Below the pieces are notes generated by a model. That model ran no database searches and had not been told where the DNA came from. It saw only the letters and a program-made list of their open reading frames with translations. Below are positions 63,584 through 64,000 of a DNA stretch of 64,000 nucleotides, piece by piece. Location of the stretch: assembly GCF_002797895.1 (NCBI RefSeq), contig NZ_PGES01000001.1, positions 2,108,001 to 2,172,000 of the forward strand, in the 5' to 3' direction. Position 1 is the first letter of the stretch, and each line of letters begins with the position of its first letter. Made by a program: the position numbers and the translations under genes. The stretch comes from Janthinobacterium sp. 67 (GTDB lineage Bacteria; Pseudomonadota; Gammaproteobacteria; Burkholderiales; Burkholderiaceae_D).

Positions 63584-63637
63584 TAAAAAAAGCCAGCAAC
63601 TTTGTACGAGCCATGGCTCGTGCGCCGTTGCTGGCTT
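63584..63637 (-). terminator. terminator after tRNA-Leu with nested 16-bp palindrome
   Basis: AAGCCAGCAAC (63590-63600) and GTTGCTGGCTT (63627-63637) are perfect arms enclosing the palindrome ACGAGCCATGGCTCGT (63606-63621). On the minus strand the outer stem runs into a T run (63591-63585), making a strong terminator 8 bp after the tRNA 3' end. It would isolate tRNA-Leu (and secG) from nuoA, whose promoter must then lie in 63469-63583; I could not identify its hexamers. Confidence 0.85.
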
Positions 63638-63645
63638 CTGATTTC

Positions 63646-63730
63646 TGGTGCCGACGACGAGACTCGAACTCGTACAGCTTTCGCCACTACCCCCTCAAGA
63701 TAGCGTGTCTACCAATTTCACCACGTCGGC
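63646..63730 (-). tRNA. tRNA-Leu (anticodon GAG)
   Basis: The 85-nt gene folds as a class II tRNA with a long variable arm. The acceptor stem pairs GCCGACG with CGTCGGC, the D-arm reads GTGAAATTGGTAGACAC, the anticodon stem CTATC/GGTAG holds loop TTGAGGG (anticodon GAG, reading CUC), and the T-arm is CGAGTTCGAGTCTCG. CCA is encoded at 63648-63646. It lies between secG and nuoA, a location I know from other betaproteobacteria. Confidence 0.96.
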
Positions 63731-63932
63731 GGTAAGGCCCGTATTCTACTCTGCTTTGCCGCTAAAGTTAATGCACAAATGCATCAAAACACAGATAAAA
63801 ACGATAAATTTTTACATCTTCCAGCGCGCCACGATTTTTTCCTGCCGCACTGCCAAAACATTGAGCAATAATCTGCTCGTAATGAGAATTACTCTCGATG
63901 AGGTATCGAGTTATTACTCGGTAAATACCAAA

Positions 63933-64000
63933 TTACTTCGGAATCGCGCCGGCAGGGGTGCTGGCAACCGGAGCAGCCGCTGCCGGAGCGCTGGCCGCCG
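63933..64000 (-). CDS. secG: preprotein translocase subunit SecG, C-terminal end only
   Basis: Only the last 22 codons are in the window, ending at a TAA (63935-63933). The peptide is Ala/Pro-rich (ASAPAAAAPVASTPAGAIPK), as in the variable C-terminal tails of betaproteobacterial SecG. The identification rests mainly on position: secG, tRNA-Leu, nuoA is the usual order. Between its stop and the tRNA (63731-63932) there is an A/T-rich spacer with the small dyad CTCGAT-GAGGT-ATCGAG (63895-63911 area), no gene. Confidence 0.7.
   Translation of the reverse strand, partial: AASAPAAAAPVASTPAGAIPK

Noticed and set aside
63469..63687. 73-codon extension of nuoA
   Set aside because: Runs through the terminator hairpin and tRNA-Leu; NuoA of normal length starts at the GTG at 63468.
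1..64000. Insertion sequences, integrases, prophage or toxin-antitoxin genes
   Set aside because: No transposase, recombinase, phage or antitoxin-like product is encoded, and no tRNA-linked direct repeat was seen around tRNA-Leu.

Overview
The window is high-GC DNA from a betaproteobacterium, most likely Oxalobacteraceae close to Janthinobacterium, Massilia or Duganella. The support is a nuoA-N operon flanked by secG, tRNA-Leu(GAG) and a DUF2818 gene, a CCXG-type PEP-CTERM protein, a CheB-CheR-PAS hybrid, and a dense set of LysR-regulator/MFS-exporter pairs. This placement comes from gene content and order, not a database search. I see no insertion sequence, integrase, CRISPR array, rRNA or attachment site. 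The window reads as ordinary chromosome with an accessory-rich left part and a conserved right end.

Layout. 1-1721: 3'-truncated CheB-CheR-PAS signalling hybrid (minus). 1791-10934: tripartite RND efflux operon (mdtA-mdtB-mdtC plus a NodT-type outer-membrane lipoprotein), every junction a 4-bp overlap. 11332-18329: GNAT acetyltransferase, SppA protease, SSS symporter, YeeE/YedE sulfur-type transporter, MFS exporter, small DUF3820 protein. 18324-23272: LysR/DHA2 exporter pair, cysteine-free glutaredoxin-like protein, exported unknown, Lrp regulator/RhtA-like exporter pair. 23250-27502: two-component system divergent from a three-gene cell-envelope operon, with direct repeats in the shared promoter region. 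27505-32981: hydrolase-MFS pair and LysR/MFS/LysR block. 32978-36229: PAS-GGDEF-EAL protein and a LysR regulator. 36396-40796: pirin, DoxX, RibA, then a trypsin-like protease coupled to an FHA-membrane protein. 40882-45857: CCXG PEP-CTERM protein, MmcQ/YjbR protein, TetR/MFS pair with clear operators, small unknown, PQQ-type sugar dehydrogenase. 45964-48472: ispF, ispD, a putative HExxH exported protein, NUDIX hydrolase. 48530-63468: DUF2818 and the 14-gene complex I operon, read leftwards from nuoA. 63646-64000: tRNA-Leu and the 3' end of secG.

How the genes work together. The RND block is a complete envelope-spanning pump. At least five MFS exporters, an RhtA-like exporter and their divergent regulators (LysR, TetR, Lrp) form a toxin/metabolite export repertoire. 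The two-component system probably controls the adjacent outer-membrane proteins. IspD and IspF are consecutive-pathway enzymes of the MEP isoprenoid route. NuoA-N is the respiratory NADH:quinone oxidoreductase, with DUF2818 as the last cistron before a strong terminator.

The best candidates for something undescribed are the protease/FHA-membrane pair (38422-40796), the two-component/OMP/MipA/exported-protein module (23250-27502), the cysteine-free glutaredoxin fold (20768-21151), the exported HELRH protein (47196-47891) and the CCXG PEP-CTERM gene with its unexplained 500-bp upstream region.
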